NCBI GenBank assembly: GCA_016707075.1
Contig: JADJII010000007.1
Coordinates: 1 to 64,000 of the forward strand
DNA from: Egaibacter danicus
GTDB lineage: Bacteria > Pseudomonadota > Gammaproteobacteria > Burkholderiales > Burkholderiaceae_C
Length of the DNA: 64,000 nucleotides
Direction: 5' to 3'
The notes under the pieces are model-generated. The model did not search any database. It worked only from the letters and a program-made list of their open reading frames with translations, and was not told where the DNA came from. Below are positions 36,675 through 47,250 of this stretch, one piece after another. How positions within the stretch are numbered: the stretch's first letter is position 1; each line of letters starts with the position of its first letter. The position numbers were made by a program, and so were the translations under genes.

Positions 36675-37202
36675 ATGAAGTTCCACCCCTCGATTGTCAC
36701 AAGCACCTTCGTCAGCCCCTTGGGCCTTATGACACTGGCCGCCACCAGCACGGGTTTGGCCGGCGTCTGGTTCGCAGGCCAGCGCCACCACCCGGATCTC
36801 GTCAGCTGGCCTGTGAATGACCGACACCCGGTTCTGGTGGCCGCCAGACAGCAACTCACCGACTACTTCGCAGGTCGGCGCAGCCATTTTGATCTCCCGC
36901 TGGACATCAATGGCGGTACTTTATTTCAACAATCCGTCTGGCAGGCGCTGCTTAAAATTCCGCAGGGTCAAACCACCAGTTACGGCGACATCAGCAGGCA
37001 GATTGGCAACCCGACGGCGGTGCGTGCTGTGGGGTCAGCCGTGGGGCGCAACCCGGTGAGTATCATCGTTCCCTGTCACCGCGTGCTGGGCGCCGACGGC
37101 TCACTCACCGGTTACGCGGGTGGGCTGGACCGGAAAACCGCTTTGCTGAAACTGGAGCGTTCCCTGGAGCGTTCGCGGCCCGCAACCCGCAGAACTGCAT
37201 GA
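36675..37202 (+). CDS. ogt: Methylated-DNA-[protein]-cysteine S-methyltransferase
   Basis: Suicide repair of O6-methylguanine, 175 residues. The acceptor cysteine is in IIVPCHRVLGADGSLTGYAG, preceded by the helix-turn-helix (FQQSVWQALLKIPQGQTTSY; RAVGSAVGRNPVS). TTGGAGTG lies ahead of ATG 36675, 14 bases after the adaA-alkA stop, so both repair genes are probably cotranscribed and adaptively controlled by the Ada domain. Its stop overlaps the transporter start. Confidence 0.95.
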   Translation: MKFHPSIVTSTFVSPLGLMTLAATSTGLAGVWFAGQRHHPDLVSWPVNDRHPVLVAARQQLTDYFAGRRSHFDLPLDINGGTLFQQSVWQALLKIPQGQTTSYGDISRQIGNPTAVRAVGSAVGRNPVSIIVPCHRVLGADGSLTGYAGGLDRKTALLKLERSLERSRPATRRTA

Positions 37203-38071
37203 AAAAATCCATCCTGATCGACTTTGTTTCCCTGGCCGCCATGTGGGGGGCCTCGTTTCTATTCATGCGAATGGGCGCCGCCGAGTTCGGCGTGTTCGCC
37301 ACTGCAGGCCTGCGTGTGGCTATCGCCGCCGCATTTTTGACGCCCATCCTGTGGTTCAGCGGGCATTGGGGCGAGCTCCGGCGCAAAGCCGTGGCCATCC
37401 TGTTTATCGGCCTGCTAAATTCCGGCATTCCGTTTGCGCTGTTTTCCTATGCCGTGCTCTCCATCAGCACCGGGCTCACGTCCATCCTGAATGCCTCGGT
37501 GCCTGTTATTTGCGCCGTCATTGCCTGGCTGTGGTTGAAAGACCGGCCGGGCAATTCGCGCATTCTGGGTCTCTTGATCGGCTTTGGTGGTGTCATTTTG
37601 CTGGCGGGTGAAAAGGCCAGTTTCAAGCCCGGTGGCACCGGTTGGGCCGTGCTGGCGTGCCTGCTGGCATCCATTTGCTATGCGTTTGCAGCCAGCTTCA
37701 CCAAACGTTATCTCACCGGCGTGCATCCGCTGGCCACGGCCACCGGTAGCCAGATCGGGGCGACTATCGGGCTGGCTTTGCCTACCTTCTGGTTCTGGCC
37801 ATCGCACATGCCGGGCCTGACGCCGTGGCTCGCACTGCTGGCACTGGGCGTGGTGTGCACTGGCGTGGCCTACATCCTGTACTTTCGCCTGATTGAGCGC
37901 GCCGGCCCTGCCCGGGCACTGGCCGTTACCTTTGTCGTACCCGTCTTTGCCCTGACCTATGGTGGGCTTTTTCTGGGGGAACAACTTACCTTGTGGATGC
38001 TAATGTGCGGCGTGATCATTGTTTGCGGGACGGCCTTGGCGACGGGTTTGCTGAAGTTTGGCGGCAAGTAG
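37199..38071 (+). CDS. EamA/DMT superfamily transporter
   Basis: Inner-membrane protein of 290 residues with two EamA repeats and about ten hydrophobic helices. Typical repeat ends are LISLLNSGIPFALFSYAVLS-like in repeat 1 (FIGLLNSGIPFALFSYAVL) and VCTGVAYILYFRLIERAGPA in repeat 2. The substrate is unknown. It overlaps ogt by four bases (ATGA), which places it in the repair operon, although a functional link is unproven. Confidence 0.9.
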   Translation: MKKSILIDFVSLAAMWGASFLFMRMGAAEFGVFATAGLRVAIAAAFLTPILWFSGHWGELRRKAVAILFIGLLNSGIPFALFSYAVLSISTGLTSILNASVPVICAVIAWLWLKDRPGNSRILGLLIGFGGVILLAGEKASFKPGGTGWAVLACLLASICYAFAASFTKRYLTGVHPLATATGSQIGATIGLALPTFWFWPSHMPGLTPWLALLALGVVCTGVAYILYFRLIERAGPARALAVTFVVPVFALTYGGLFLGEQLTLWMLMCGVIIVCGTALATGLLKFGGK

Positions 38072-38116
38072 GTGCCCCATGCAGCTTGATGCAGTTGCGG
38101 CACCAGGCAAATAAAA

Positions 38117-38150
38117 AAGCCATCCTGTTTTCAACAGAATGGCTTTTCAT
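38117..38150 (+). terminator. Strong rho-independent terminator
   Basis: 13-bp stem AAGCCATCCTGTT / AACAGAATGGCTT with one mismatch, 3-base loop, then TTTT. It closes the alkylation-repair operon and, being nearly symmetrical with an A run before it, may also work from the other side. It marks the left edge of the accessory island. Confidence 0.85.
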
Positions 38151-38306
38151 TGTTTTGGTGGTGTAAACGTCTTGCAGATCATCGCCTGCAACCCGCATGA
38201 ATATGTAACCATATGACTTCAAAAAAATAAATGTACCCCCAGAAATACCTCAAATCTTGTTGAGCACTGTTACATCCCGAGATGGTCAATGAATTAAGCC
38301 CTCGAC

Positions 38307-39080
38307 TTAAAGATTTACAACCAGACCACCAACTTTCGTCCCGTAGAAAGCTCCATAGTTCCACGAATTCTTGTAAGACTTGCTTTTCCACACCTCATTG
38401 AAATCAGATGGGCAGTTAAAGTGGATCGTCTTCGCAGTCTTTTTGTCCAGAGTTAGGATGCGAGCAATCGCTTCTTCGTCAGGATGATTAAATTGCTGGC
38501 CATTTGTAGAGACCAGATAGTGCTTAGCCGGGAACGCTGCAATCAGTTCTCTGGAGACATTGTTCTTGCTTGCATGGTGAGGCAGCTTGAAAGCACTCAG
38601 TGGCAGGCATCGCCTAGCGGGCACGGCAGGCTTTCCATCAACACCGTCCGCCCGAATAATACCGCTTCTTCTGGCAATGAAACGTCCGTTGCCGCTTTGT
38701 CTTTGAATAGGTTCTGCCCAGTCTTCAACCTTGCCGCCAAGAAATCCGTCAGGCAACACATCCTTCAGCTTGAACGCTTTTCCCGGAACAAGACCCGCCT
38801 GAACTCTTTCCCACTTCGGCTCTTCCGCATCCAATGTGGAGAAGCAGAGTGATTCAGCCAGAAATGCGAAAGAGGGAGCTTCGTCTGGCACCATGACAGC
38901 CAAATCTTGAACCGTTTGTTCCATGCCCAGCCCCGCACCAAAGGTGTCACCCCCTGTTTACGCCACACGCTGGGTTCGAGAGATGAAAACACGTTGAACC
39001 ATTCCTGATGGAAACCATGCCCGCCGGCCGTTGAGAAACTCAATCGTTCCGCCAATGTCACTACAAAGTTCAAACTTCAT
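38307..39080 (-). pseudogene. MBL-fold metallo-hydrolase, frameshifted
   Basis: The C-terminal half is readable and typical of a metallo-beta-lactamase subfamily found near defence genes: FKLPHHASKNNVSRELIAAF (zinc-ligand histidines), HYLVSTNGQQFNHPDEEAIA, then TIHFNCPSDFNEVW. The N-terminus from ATG 39080 (MKFELCSDIGGTIEFL) breaks after about 40 residues, and the central piece continues in other frames. The HxHxDH motif expected near residue 70 is not recognisable, so the enzyme is inactive or the sequence has errors. It lies at the left of the island, antisense to the repair operon. Confidence 0.6.
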
Positions 39081-40163
39081 GACCCGGTCTTATAGCCCGA
39101 GCAAAGCAGCCCGCCCGCATCAATCAGAGGCCGATTGACGTCCCCATATTCGACCCAGACATCCCCATGGTCAGCGGCAAGCAAGGAACGAAACATGGAG
39201 AGTCCTTTCAGGTTTGAATTTCCAGGAACTGTAACGGTGAGGCTCAAACGAACGGCTCGCCATCAGCCACTCCCTTGACTTCCAGCGAATTTCACGCCAT
39301 TCCCTTTGACTTGACGCCGAGCAGCGAACGTACGAACAGATTTTGCAGGGTCCCGTGAACCGTTGCCAGCGGCCCAGCACTATCGAGGCGCCGACACCAT
39401 AAATCGGCTGACAGTTCAGGAAGGCTATTGCAAGGCCACCGCAACCGAGGAGCAGCACACAGGTCCGGCCCACTTTCAGCAGATCGAACAATCACTCCAG
39501 ATCAACGTAGGTCACCTCCTTTGAACCTCTTGCTGGCATACAATATCGGGAGTTATCGTAGAGGCACAAGACCAGCAGGAGGCACGCGCGGCAAGAATGC
39601 CCGCTCCAATCGTCCCAAGACATTGCCAAACGCACTCCCTCAACGGATTGCAGGCTTCACACCTTTCGCACCCGTAAGGTCCGCTTTTGAAACTCGCGAA
39701 CTCGATGCCAGTATGGCTGCGGTAAAGGGTGCCAGCGTGTCAGCGCCCGGCTTGGGAATACTGAACTCATGCGCGTCAGTCCTGCCAAATGGCAACCGCT
39801 CAATACATTTTCCAAACCCCCAGAACGCACCGGCAGACTAGTTCTCCTGGCATCTACTTATCGTGAACGGCGCCATCGCGGCGGTCAGCGCCTTTTTGCG
39901 TTCGCACAGCTTTTGGGCTTGGGGGACCGCCCGATAAACAAACTCAACAGGAAGGTAAGCGTACGAGCCCACGACCTGCAATCGCCGGCCGATTCAAAAT
40001 TGAAGCCCGCCATCTGTTCGCAGCTCATACATCAAAGACACCATGATTGGCCACGGAATCATCAGCTCAACCAACCTGGGCTATCGAGTTTGAGTACATC
40101 GCCAGCCATCGAGATTGGCTTTGACAGCAATGACTTCAACGTCATGGCGTTGAGACCCGCAGC
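39081..40163. other. Long stretch without an intact gene in the accessory island
   Basis: No frame gives a convincing protein over more than about 60 residues. On the minus strand short plausible pieces occur (for example TLAPFTAAILASSSRVSKA near 39700, and HDVEVIAVKANLDGW near 40120) that could be the downstream part of the decayed gene at 40164-40653. Base composition is lower in GC than the surroundings. Confidence 0.4.
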
Positions 40164-40653
40164 TCACTGAAAGTTGCCTGTCACTGGTAACACGTAACTC
40201 CAGGAAACCCGCCTGTCATTGATCACCAACGCCACATCTTGGCGCCCCGACCGCTGAAAATGCGGGCTGACTATATTTTCCTGCCGCAATGCAAACTCTG
40301 AGTCAGCGTCTGGAACTGCCAGCATGAGTGTTTGCAGAATACGGTTGCGGTGCAGAACGATGATGCGTGCACGAAATGCCTGCCCGTCTTCGCCTGTGGT
40401 GAAGTCGAACTCTGCCACGCACTGTTCCCCGCTTTGGCAGATGAATTCCGATGCCCCAGAACCACGGATCCGAGCGGCGAGGTATCCAGCGGCAAAGACC
40501 ACTTCGCACCCCATGGCGCAACAGCGATTCACAGCTGGCGCACGTACGCAGTTTCGCCATATCACCGGCGATACGAACCTGTGCAACGTATGACAGCCTG
40601 GACTCCAGAACCTTACTGGCCTTGATCTGGACCTCCCATCCAGAACCTTGCAC
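40164..40653 (-). pseudogene. Decayed unassigned gene, possibly CHAT/caspase-effector-like
   Basis: Minus-strand pieces in two frames: GWEVQIKASKVLESRLSYVA and AKLRTCASCESLL in one, then SEFICQSGEQCVAEFDFTTG, QAFRARIIVLHRNRILQTLM and GRQDVALVINDRRVSW in another. The pattern AEFDF-TGEDGQ-FRARI-VLHRNR-LQT reminds me of the middle region of large CHAT-domain proteins from conflict systems, but I cannot confirm this and no protease motif is readable. It lies downstream of the restriction subunit and next to the MBL-fold remnant. Confidence 0.35.
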
Positions 40654-40775
40654 TGACGCGGCTGTTCACCGTTCTTTCCGTCTCCATTGCACTTTCCGCA
40701 GCATCACCGCCATATCCGGAAAGTCTTTCCACCGCAGGCTTTTTCGCCCGAGCGACCAACCAGGCACGACGGATG

Positions 40776-43615
40776 CTATGGCCCGATCATGGCAAGCCCA
40801 TCAGGCCCGATACTCAATAGCGTCGCCCAGCTCGGTCGAATGCCCAGATCGCGTCCGCTGAAAGTCGTAGAGCTGGCATGTTTCTCCACCACATCCTGCA
40901 TCCCCGCGGCATCCCCGACAACCACACAGCCCAGGCCAACCCCAGCGTTAACCCTCAACCCAGCAAGGCATGCTTGGCCGGTCCGCGGTGAATCCACACC
41001 CTTGACTTCAAGCACCAGCGTTTTGCCAGACGTATAGCGCACCAGAAAATCGGGAATGTATTTCCGCTTGGAGCCGTTCCACATGTAGAGAACGCTGAAC
41101 CCAAGTGATCATTCTTCGCCCAGGCGGCCACTTCGGATGGGGCTTCAACCACATTGCCGCGTACTTTTCCCACCCGCCGTCCACCACAATGCTGATCCGG
41201 AATGCTGCGTCGGCTCGCGATACGGAACAGGTGCGCACGTCGCGGCGCCAGGGCCGCTCGCCATCAAACACAGGCTCCAGTCTCAGGGTGTTTTGCTCCA
41301 CCGTGTACTTCAGCAGATGCTGGGTAATCTGGTCCATGTGCAACGAAAACAGGATGCGCTTGCGCAATGGATCCTGATGGAACAGCGACGGTATATCGAT
41401 CTTGTTCGAGGCCAGGAACTCCTCTACCAAACGCACCAGTTGGAACAGCAGGTATTCGCGCTGACCCTTGAACTGGCCGGAGCATCAAACGCCGCTGCGG
41501 CCGAAACACCAGCGCGCGGCGGAACCTTGGCATTTTTCCAGGTCGATGCCGGTACCTGCTCCAGTCGGCCGCGCCTCCCAGAGCAGGGGCAATTTCCGCC
41601 CGAATCGCCATGGCGCTAGGGTCAATCCGTAGCGGCGCAACCTTGCTCCACTCCACTACCAACTGCGGCTTCACCACCTGGTCCACGCGCAAAATATTCG
41701 GCCATTTGATTTCGAATACATTGCGCTCACTCAGCGACTCAATTTGCGTGCTGGGTTTGGGAGGAGGAGGGCTGACGCCACCCTCCCCCGGTTGCAGGGC
41801 AATGGAGAGCGGCACCCCAAACACATTGACGAACTCGGGCACGTAGAGGCCGTTTTCGTCCATGTCATATGACACGCGCCGCAATCCACGCCCAATGACC
41901 TGCTCACACAGAAGTTGGCTTGTAAAAGCCCGCAGACCCATGATATGGGTCACGTTCTTGGCATCCCAGCCCTCGGAAAGCATGGCCACAGACACCACGT
42001 TCTGGATATCCTGCCCGGCCTGGTCACGCTTGCCAACGGTATCTACCAGTTCGCGCAGCAGTTCTTCCTTCTTCATGCTCCGCAAGATTTCTTTGCGTGG
42101 CTCTGAAATGCGGGCTGCCTCGACGATGTCTCTTAAACGCTGTTCGTAGTCTTTATCAGCGGCCGCTGTTTCCCCAATTTCGGCCTTCTCCAGCACCCGG
42201 GAGTCGACCCGAAACGTCTTGTCTGCGGCATGCAGTTCCGGCCAATGGGCATAGCCCTTGGTGAAGAAATGCTCCACGCGCGCAGCCGTCTCTGTGCGGT
42301 TACATACTGTCAGCATCACCGGGGGGGACTGGTGCCCCGCCTCTTTCCATTGGCGGGCCGTCTCCCGCCAGTCCGCTCCCAGCAGGGTATAGGCCTGCTG
42401 CACTAGCGCAGGCAGCGGCTCATGCGGCTCAGCGCCTTTGCGGTTCAAGTCCTCACCGACTTCCGGCTCCCGGTACAGGTGGTACAGCTTGGGGCGCAAT
42501 GTCTGCGCATTGGGCAAGGCGTCGTCGCGCACCACCACACGAGGCGTCTTGACCAGACCCGCTTCAATCGCATCATTCAAACCAAAGTCTGACACCACCC
42601 AACTGAACAAGCCAGCTTCGGTATTGGTGCGACCGGTGGGAGCAAAGGGTGTGGCCGACAGGTCGAAGCAACGGGAGATCCTCCGCGTTTTGTGGATGCG
42701 ATCCAGCCCCTCCACCCAACGGGTAGCTTCGTCGAGGTCCAGACCAAGGGCATCGGCCTCCGCTTTGCTGATCTTCACATCTGCAGGCGTGCGATAGGCG
42801 TGGTGGGCCTCATCGTTGATGACCACGATGTCCTTGTGCGTGGCCAGCTTGCCCAACACCCGCTTGGAAAAGGCATCGTCACTTTCCTTGCCCTTCTTGA
42901 CCACGGAACGCTCTTGCTGCTTGAGCGGCATCAGTGTGTGCCAGTTCTCAATCAGCACATCGGCACGGTTGAGCTTTTGCCGCAGCGCCTCTGACGGGCA
43001 GAGCACAAAGCTGTCGTAGTAATTGGCGGGGTCACCCGGCTGCAGCACGCGCAGGCGGTCTTTCACCGTCAGCCCCGGCGCCACCAGGAAGATGGCTCTG
43101 GAATACCGGCGGTGTGACTTGGGATAAGTCAGCGCATTGAGCACCTGCCAGGTGATGATCATCGCCATCACCGTGGTCTTGCCGCTGCCGGTGGCCATCT
43201 TGTTGCACAAACGCTCAAACGCACCGCCGTCGCCCTGCACGCTGATACCCTGGCGATATTCCTGCTGCGCCTCGGTGTACCAGATCAGGGTTTCAATGGC
43301 CTCCAACTGACAAAAGTAAAACGGGTACTGCCGGCCCGACACGCGATCCAGATCCCACCAGTGCGTGAGCAGCTCCAGCGTCACGGCGGTCACGCCGGGC
43401 CATCCCGCGTCGCGCCACTGGGCCACGCGCAGGCGAATGTCGTCCACCAGCGGGATTGACACCTGGCGGCGCGTGTTCTCGCGGGTGTCGATGATTTCGT
43501 AGCCCGCCGGGCGGCGGATGTTCTCCAGGCGCAGCGTGCGGTCGGCGTTCTCCGCCCAATAGCGCTGTGGCTCGACAAAAGGCGAGTTGATGATGAGTGA
43601 GTTTGGCGCAGTCAT
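40776..43615 (-). pseudogene. Restriction endonuclease subunit (DEAD/DEAH helicase plus PD-(D/E)XK nuclease), frameshifted
   Basis: Type III-like restriction (Res) protein, apparently of the BPTD_3080 family. It starts at ATG 43615, 10 bases after the methyltransferase stop. Helicase motifs are intact in the first 650 residues: ATP site NKMATGSGKTTVMAMI, DEAH box VVINDEAHHAYRTP, VAMLSEGWDAKNVTHIMGLR and arginine-finger region QVIGRGLRRVSYD. Frameshifts begin near 41570. Later pieces in other frames include FLASNKIDIPSLFHQDPLRK, then the nuclease core YIPDFLVRY and LVLEVKGVD (PD and ExK residues). At least three indels split helicase from nuclease, so no complete enzyme is encoded as given. 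The 3' boundary is approximate; VVEKHAS near 40880 may be the real end. Confidence 0.8.
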
Positions 43616-43625
43616 GGCGCGGCCC

Positions 43626-46600
43626 CTATGCTTGAGCGGTGGTGTCCACCAGCTTCATCACCTTGAGCGACTCAATACCGCGGTCGTCCACAATCTTGAC
43701 GGCCACGGTAGCGTTGGCACCCGCTTCAACGGCAGCGACACGGTGCCGACAAAGTGTTTGAGCAGGTCTTCGTCCAGCTCTGCGCGAATGTCCTTTTTGA
43801 GCTTCATCCAGCCCTCATCCTTGCCCGCCATCGGGAAGAAGAACTGGTGCGGGAACAGGCTGCGCCCGTCGTAATCGGTGTCCAGCTCCAGGCGGCAATC
43901 TTGGCTTTGCCGCCCGACACCAGCTCGCCCTTGGCGGTGTCAAAGTAGTCAAAGCCGTTCACCTCCACCTGCCACAGGCCACCGGGCAGTGCTGTCAGGT
44001 GGACATCAGGCTGGCCCATGAGCCAGAAGCTCTGGTTCGTGGTGGATTTGGAGCTGGCTTTCTTCAGGTCTTCCGTCAGCAGGTCGGTGTTCATTTGGGC
44101 CTTGAGTGCGGTAATGCCTTTGAGGGCGTCAATGTCTTTGGCGGCTTCGGGGTCAAAGGCAAAGGCGCAAAACACAATCATCTTGGGCCGGGGGAACAGG
44201 TCCGCCGCTTCGCCCAGGGCGTGCTCTACCTGCCTTTGTTCGAGCGCGCCATGCTCGGGGCCGAAGCTAATGACTACGCGCTCGCCCGTGTCCAAATGTC
44301 CACTGGCGTGCAGGCAGGTGGTGCCGGGCAGCACCTCCAGTTCGGCAAACTTCAGCATCTGGCCGCCCTTGCCGCGAATGCCGGTTTTCAGCAACTCGTC
44401 GCGCCAGGTGTGCTGGCGGCTGGTGTTGCCGCTGCGGGCCACCGACATATCGGCCAGCGCGGTGTTATGGGTCAAATTGGCCTCTAGCCCTCGTGGAATA
44501 TGCGTAGAGTGCTCCTCAAGTGATAGCACGGTGGGGAATGGAACCGCCTCCACGGTGAACGGGCCGGACACGCGCAGCTTGTTCTTGGTCTTCTCGGGCT
44601 GGTCGTACAGCGTCTCGTTGTCGGCCTGCGCAGCGATGGATCGGTCCATTTCGGCCTGCATTTTCTGGCGGGCGGTGTGGAAGGCTGCGAACAGGGGCTG
44701 CGCCTCGGCGTGCCATTCTGCGGGGTAATCAAACGGCACTTCCCATTCCAGCAGCGCCACGCCTTTGGTGCCCAAAGCGAGTTTTTGCCCCTTGCGTGCG
44801 CCCTCCGTCACGGTGAAGGCGTTGGCGGGAGGCTTAGCGGCCAGCGCGGCATTCAACCCGGCCAGCGCTGCGTCAATACCGGGGTGCAGGCGCTCGTAGA
44901 TGGCGTCGATCTCGGGGTTGTTGGCAATGCTTTTGAGCGTGACGTGCGGCACGGTCTTGTAGATGAAGCCGCCCTTGAGTCCTTCGTGCGGGTAGCGCAG
45001 GGCGTAGTAGTCAAAGCTGGCGGTCATCAGCCGCTGCTTGGCCAGGGTGATGGCCACGCGCGAGGTGTCGCAGGTGATCCAGCGGCGGCCCCATTTTTCG
45101 GCGACGTAGGCGGTGGTGCCGCTGCCGCAGGTCGGGTCGAGGACGAGGTCGCCGGGGTCGGTGGTCATGAGCATGCAGCGTTCGATGATCTTGTTGCTGG
45201 TCTGAACCACGTAAACCTTTGGATCAGCACGATCTTGCACAGCCCCTGCAATATCAAACCATGCGTTCGTCACGGGGCGTTGATCAAAGTCCGTGAAGTA
45301 ACGCAGATACCGTAGCTTGTTTTTCGGAGTGATGATTAGCCGTTTAGACAGCGCAATCCGGCGCATACCGTGAGGCAGTGGGGCTTTCCAGTGATTACTT
45401 GGGCCGGGATGAAACGTGAGGCCCGCCATTGTGAAATCATCAGTTGCTACACCCTCGCCTTGCGAGGTCGGGTTATCGTCTGTAAAGCATCGTCCTATTT
45501 CATTTAGCCGAGTTGGATCACGCTTTTCGGCTTGCGTTAGTGGTCTGCGCAACCCGCTCAATTCTTCTAGCTGGTCGTAATCGTCCAGGACTGCATCTAC
45601 TTGAGATTTTTGTATGTAAATCCGGTTGAACTTGACGTTAGAAACATCCTTCGCGTACCAAAGTATGTAGTCTCCAGTTCTACTCAATGTGGCCGACGCG
45701 AATCCACCAGTAGTTGAATAAGTGATGATCGATACAAAGTTATCCGCTCCAAAAATCTCATCTAAAACCATTCGGACGCGATGCAAGTTCTCATCCGAAA
45801 TCTGCACAAACACACTCCCCGTCTCACTGAGCAAATCCTTCGCCAGCAGCAACCGGTCCCGCAGATACGTCAAATACGAATGAATCCCCAGCTCCCACGT
45901 ATCCCGAAACGCCTTGATCATCTCGGGCTCCTGGGTCAGGTCGGCATCCGAACGGTCTTTCACATCGCGCTTGTTGGTGAACGGCTGAAAATTGCTGCCG
46001 TACTTGATGCCATAGGGCGGGTCGATGTAGATCATCTGCACCTGCCCGGCCATGCCTTCCTTTTGCAGCAGGCTGTTCATCACCAGCAGGCTGTCGCCCG
46101 CTACCAGCCGGTTGGCCCAGCCCCGGTCGTGCTTGTAAAAGTCCACCGCCGCGCGCAGGGGCATGCTCTCGAAGGGGGCTTCAAACAGGCCGGGCTGGAA
46201 GCCAGTGGTGGAAGCCTTGTCATTCTTCTTGCTCTGGCGCTTACTCACCGCCGACAGAATGCTCATGGCATCAATGCGCTCGTGCACATGCAGGCTGACG
46301 GTATCTACCTCAAAGCTGGTGCGTTCGGCCTTGCCGGTCCATTGCAAATAGGGTGCGCTCATGCGGCGCAGCTCCTCCAGGGCGTGGCGCATGGCGGCGG
46401 GGTCGTCACCGGCCAGGGCGTCTTCAATCAGCTTCTCGGCCCCGGCACGGGCGGAGTCGAATTGCAGGGCCGGGTCCAGGTGCGGGTCGTAGGCCCAGGG
46501 GGTTTTGGCCTGCTCGGGGTCGCTGGCTTCATTGACCAGGCCGACCTCGGGGTTATTTTTGCGGCGGTCACTGTGGCGGTAAGCCAGCACCTGGGCATCG

Positions 46601-46947
46601 CCAGTGGCAGCGGCCTGGGGTGTCGCTTTGGGTTTGGTGGACTTGGCTGCGGGCTTGGCCAACAGCATGTCTGGCGTTACCACCTCAGATTGCAGAGCAA
46701 AGTCCGGTCTGTTTGCGCCAGTGACCCTGGCTGTCGAGCCGCCGCGGCCCTTACCCTTGACCGCCTCGCCGGCTTCCACCAACGCGTCGCGCGTGGCTTT
46801 GAAATCTTCTTCAGTGATGCCCTTCAAACCCGCATCACGGGCGGCCGCCACAAACTGCTCCAGCAGGGTGATATTGCCCACCGCCGAATAGTCTTCCGGT
46901 AAAAGGGCCAAAAGAATGGTTCTGAGTTGTTTTTGCGCCGCGGCCAT
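43626..46947 (-). CDS. Site-specific DNA methyltransferase (type III Mod-like), frameshifted near 3' end
   Basis: Adenine/cytosine-N methyltransferase of beta type: catalytic MIYIDPPYGIKYGS near residue 309 comes before SAM-binding DPTCGSGTTAYVAEKWG near residue 605. It has an N-terminal Ala/Lys-rich region and a target-recognition segment between the two motifs. The first 1000 residues are open. Near 43900 one indel shifts the frame; the true tail (FPHQFFFPMAGKDEGWMKLK, LDEDLLKHFVGTVSLP) is readable in other frames and, after a second indel, ends DTTAQA with TAG at 43626-43628. The catalytic part is complete, so modification may persist even though the partner nuclease is broken. Confidence 0.85.
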
Positions 46948-47250
46948 GGATGCCTCCCTCGTCCTTATAGGTCACAGGTCGGTCACCGGCCACAGGGACC
47001 GATAAGTGCTGTGCCAGTCTTTACCTTAGTCGCTGGGTCACTTGAATCCAGCTTTCCGGGACTGTACCGCAATGTGCCGTTGGGTCTGCAGCAATCCGAG
47101 GGCATATTGCCCCTCGCTACTGGTAGCAAACAGAAATATTTGCTGTTTGCCCTGGTGGTCACTATGATTCGACAGGTTCCCAGTATGTCGTTGGATAGCA
47201 CAGAGCCCGCAGTAGATGGGCCACTTAACCACAGTGAATGGGGGTAGGTC
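46948..47250. other. Divergent intergenic region between mod and patatin gene
   Basis: About 300 bp with no recognisable gene. It must hold the promoters for the restriction-modification operon (minus) and the patatin gene (plus). GGGGTAGG just before 47251 is the patatin Shine-Dalgarno sequence. Confidence 0.5.

Noticed and set aside
45781..46902. Plus-strand open frame of 373 codons opposite the methyltransferase
   Set aside because: The minus strand carries DPPY and DPTCGSGTT motifs; the plus frame is a shadow.
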